From Betaproteobacteria bacterium (GTDB lineage Bacteria > Pseudomonadota > Gammaproteobacteria > Burkholderiales > SG8-41), in the NCBI GenBank assembly GCA_028291945.1, contig JAQGNH010000246.1, positions 1 to 34,671 on the forward strand: a DNA stretch of 34,671 nucleotides, given 5' to 3'. Positions 34,105-34,671 of the stretch are shown piece by piece (the stretch's first letter is position 1; every line of letters starts with the position of its first letter). The notes beneath the pieces are model-generated. The model saw only the letters and a program-made list of their open reading frames with translations. It searched no databases and was not told the DNA's origin. The translations under genes and the position numbers were made by a program.

Positions 34105-34120
34105 TTTAATGGGTATTAAA
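34105..34120. promoter_or_regulatory. TetR-type operator copy 4 (perfect dyad)
   Basis: TTTAATGGGTATTAAA is a perfect 6-bp inverted repeat around GGGT; G/C at the edges extend it to 18 bp (34104-34121). It lies between the minus-strand small-membrane-protein/acyl-CoA dehydrogenase unit and the plus-strand SDR, so it can serve both. Confidence 0.72.
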
Positions 34121-34146
34121 CGACGGCACAAACGGAGCGAACGCAG

Positions 34147-34671
34147 ATGAAATTCGATGGCAAAGTGGCATTCGTAACCGGAGGCGCTTCCGGTATTGGC
34201 TTGGCGACTGCGACTGAATTAGCGCGACGCGGTGCGGCAGTGTACATCGGCGACATCAACGAGGATACCGGCCGCGCGGCCGAACGTGATCTCGAAAAGG
34301 TAGGCAAAGCGACGTTTCTGCGCGTGGACGTGACGAGCGAACAGTCCATCGCAGACGCAGTGCGACAGATGCAAGACAAGCATGAACGCGTCGATATTCT
34401 GATCAACGCCGCGGGCTGGAGCAAGGTCGAGCGCTTCTCCGACACCACCCCTGATCTATGGCGGCGCCTGATCGAGCTCAACTACGTGGGCACGCTGAAT
34501 ACGACACGCGCATTGCTGCCGCAGATGACCTCTCGCTCGGCCGGCAAGATCGTCAACGTCGCGAGCGATGCCGGCCGCGTGGGCAGCGGGGGCGAAGCAG
34601 TCTATTCAGGAACGAAGGGCGCGGTTATCGCATTCACTAAAGCGATCGCGCGTGAAACAGCGCGTTACGCG
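34147..34671 (+). CDS. Short-chain dehydrogenase, BadH-like (partial, runs off right edge)
   Basis: 175 residues are visible from ATG 34147 (GGAG nine bases upstream); the frame continues past the window end. Motifs: TGGASGIG (11-18), Asp36 after the second strand (YIGDIN), which favours NAD(H), a variant NAAG (87-90), Ser140, and Tyr153-x3-Lys157 in GEAVYSGTKGAV. The stretch SDAGRVGSGGEAVY and INAAGWSKVERFSDTTPDLW recall BadH, 2-hydroxycyclohexanecarboxyl-CoA dehydrogenase of alicyclic acid degradation. That match is from memory and not searched. With the acyl-CoA dehydrogenases and crotonase it would supply the alcohol-oxidation step. Operator copy 4 lies 26 bp upstream of the start. Confidence 0.85.
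   Translation, partial: MKFDGKVAFVTGGASGIGLATATELARRGAAVYIGDINEDTGRAAERDLEKVGKATFLRVDVTSEQSIADAVRQMQDKHERVDILINAAGWSKVERFSDTTPDLWRRLIELNYVGTLNTTRALLPQMTSRSAGKIVNVASDAGRVGSGGEAVYSGTKGAVIAFTKAIARETARYA

Overview
The window looks like a piece of a GC-rich proteobacterial chromosome, most likely a betaproteobacterium near Burkholderiales. The reasons are two orphan Bug/TctC-type solute-binding proteins, a 180-kDa-class NAD-dependent glutamate dehydrogenase, and a CoA-thioester catabolic island of the kind common in that group. No phage, transposase, CRISPR array, tRNA or rRNA was seen. Nearly all sequence is coding, often with ATGA-type stop/start overlaps.

Layout. (1) 1-1079, minus: N-terminal part of a lipoprotein S9-type peptidase running off the left edge; it has no stop inside the window. 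(2) 1404-7649, plus: a periplasmic redox block. It holds a PQQ-dependent alcohol dehydrogenase carrying the Asp-x-Asp signature of lanthanide-dependent enzymes, a small cytochrome c, a TonB-dependent receptor, and a SoxC-like sulfite dehydrogenase with a lipid-anchored cytochrome c. (3) 7691-11075: a phospholipase-D-like protein and a GMC oxidoreductase. (4) 11245-15452: two overlapping trypsin-fold/TPR proteins; the first has lost all three catalytic residues and the second has kept them. (5) 15462-20827, minus: a carboxymuconolactone-decarboxylase-like gene overlapping the large NAD-glutamate dehydrogenase. (6) 20939-25743: NAD synthetase, a Bug protein, a LexA-like self-cleaving repressor with two operators in its own promoter, and a second Bug protein on the minus strand. 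(7) 25902-27197: a membrane protein with a PH-like domain and a DUF6498-like region. (8) 27194-34671: a catabolic island with a crotonase, two SDRs, two acyl-CoA dehydrogenases, a class III CoA-transferase, a small membrane protein and a TetR regulator.

How it fits together. Block 2 reads as periplasmic oxidation of an alcohol or aldehyde and of sulfite, with electrons passed to c-type cytochromes; the receptor may import the metal or a chelate of it. Block 8 reads as a beta-oxidation-like route for a cyclic or branched acyl-CoA. The same 16-bp dyad, TTKAAT-N4-RTTAAR, occurs four times there: before the crotonase, between SDR and acyl-CoA dehydrogenase, before the TetR gene, and between the second acyl-CoA dehydrogenase operon and the last SDR. 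This defines a probable self-regulated TetR regulon.

The least ordinary items are the pseudoprotease/protease pair, the lanthanide-type dehydrogenase with a receptor that has an EF-hand-like loop, the LexA-like autoregulatory promoter, the TetR dyad set, and a 42-codon leader frame coupled to the CoA-transferase. All family names come from reading motifs in translations; no database search was possible.
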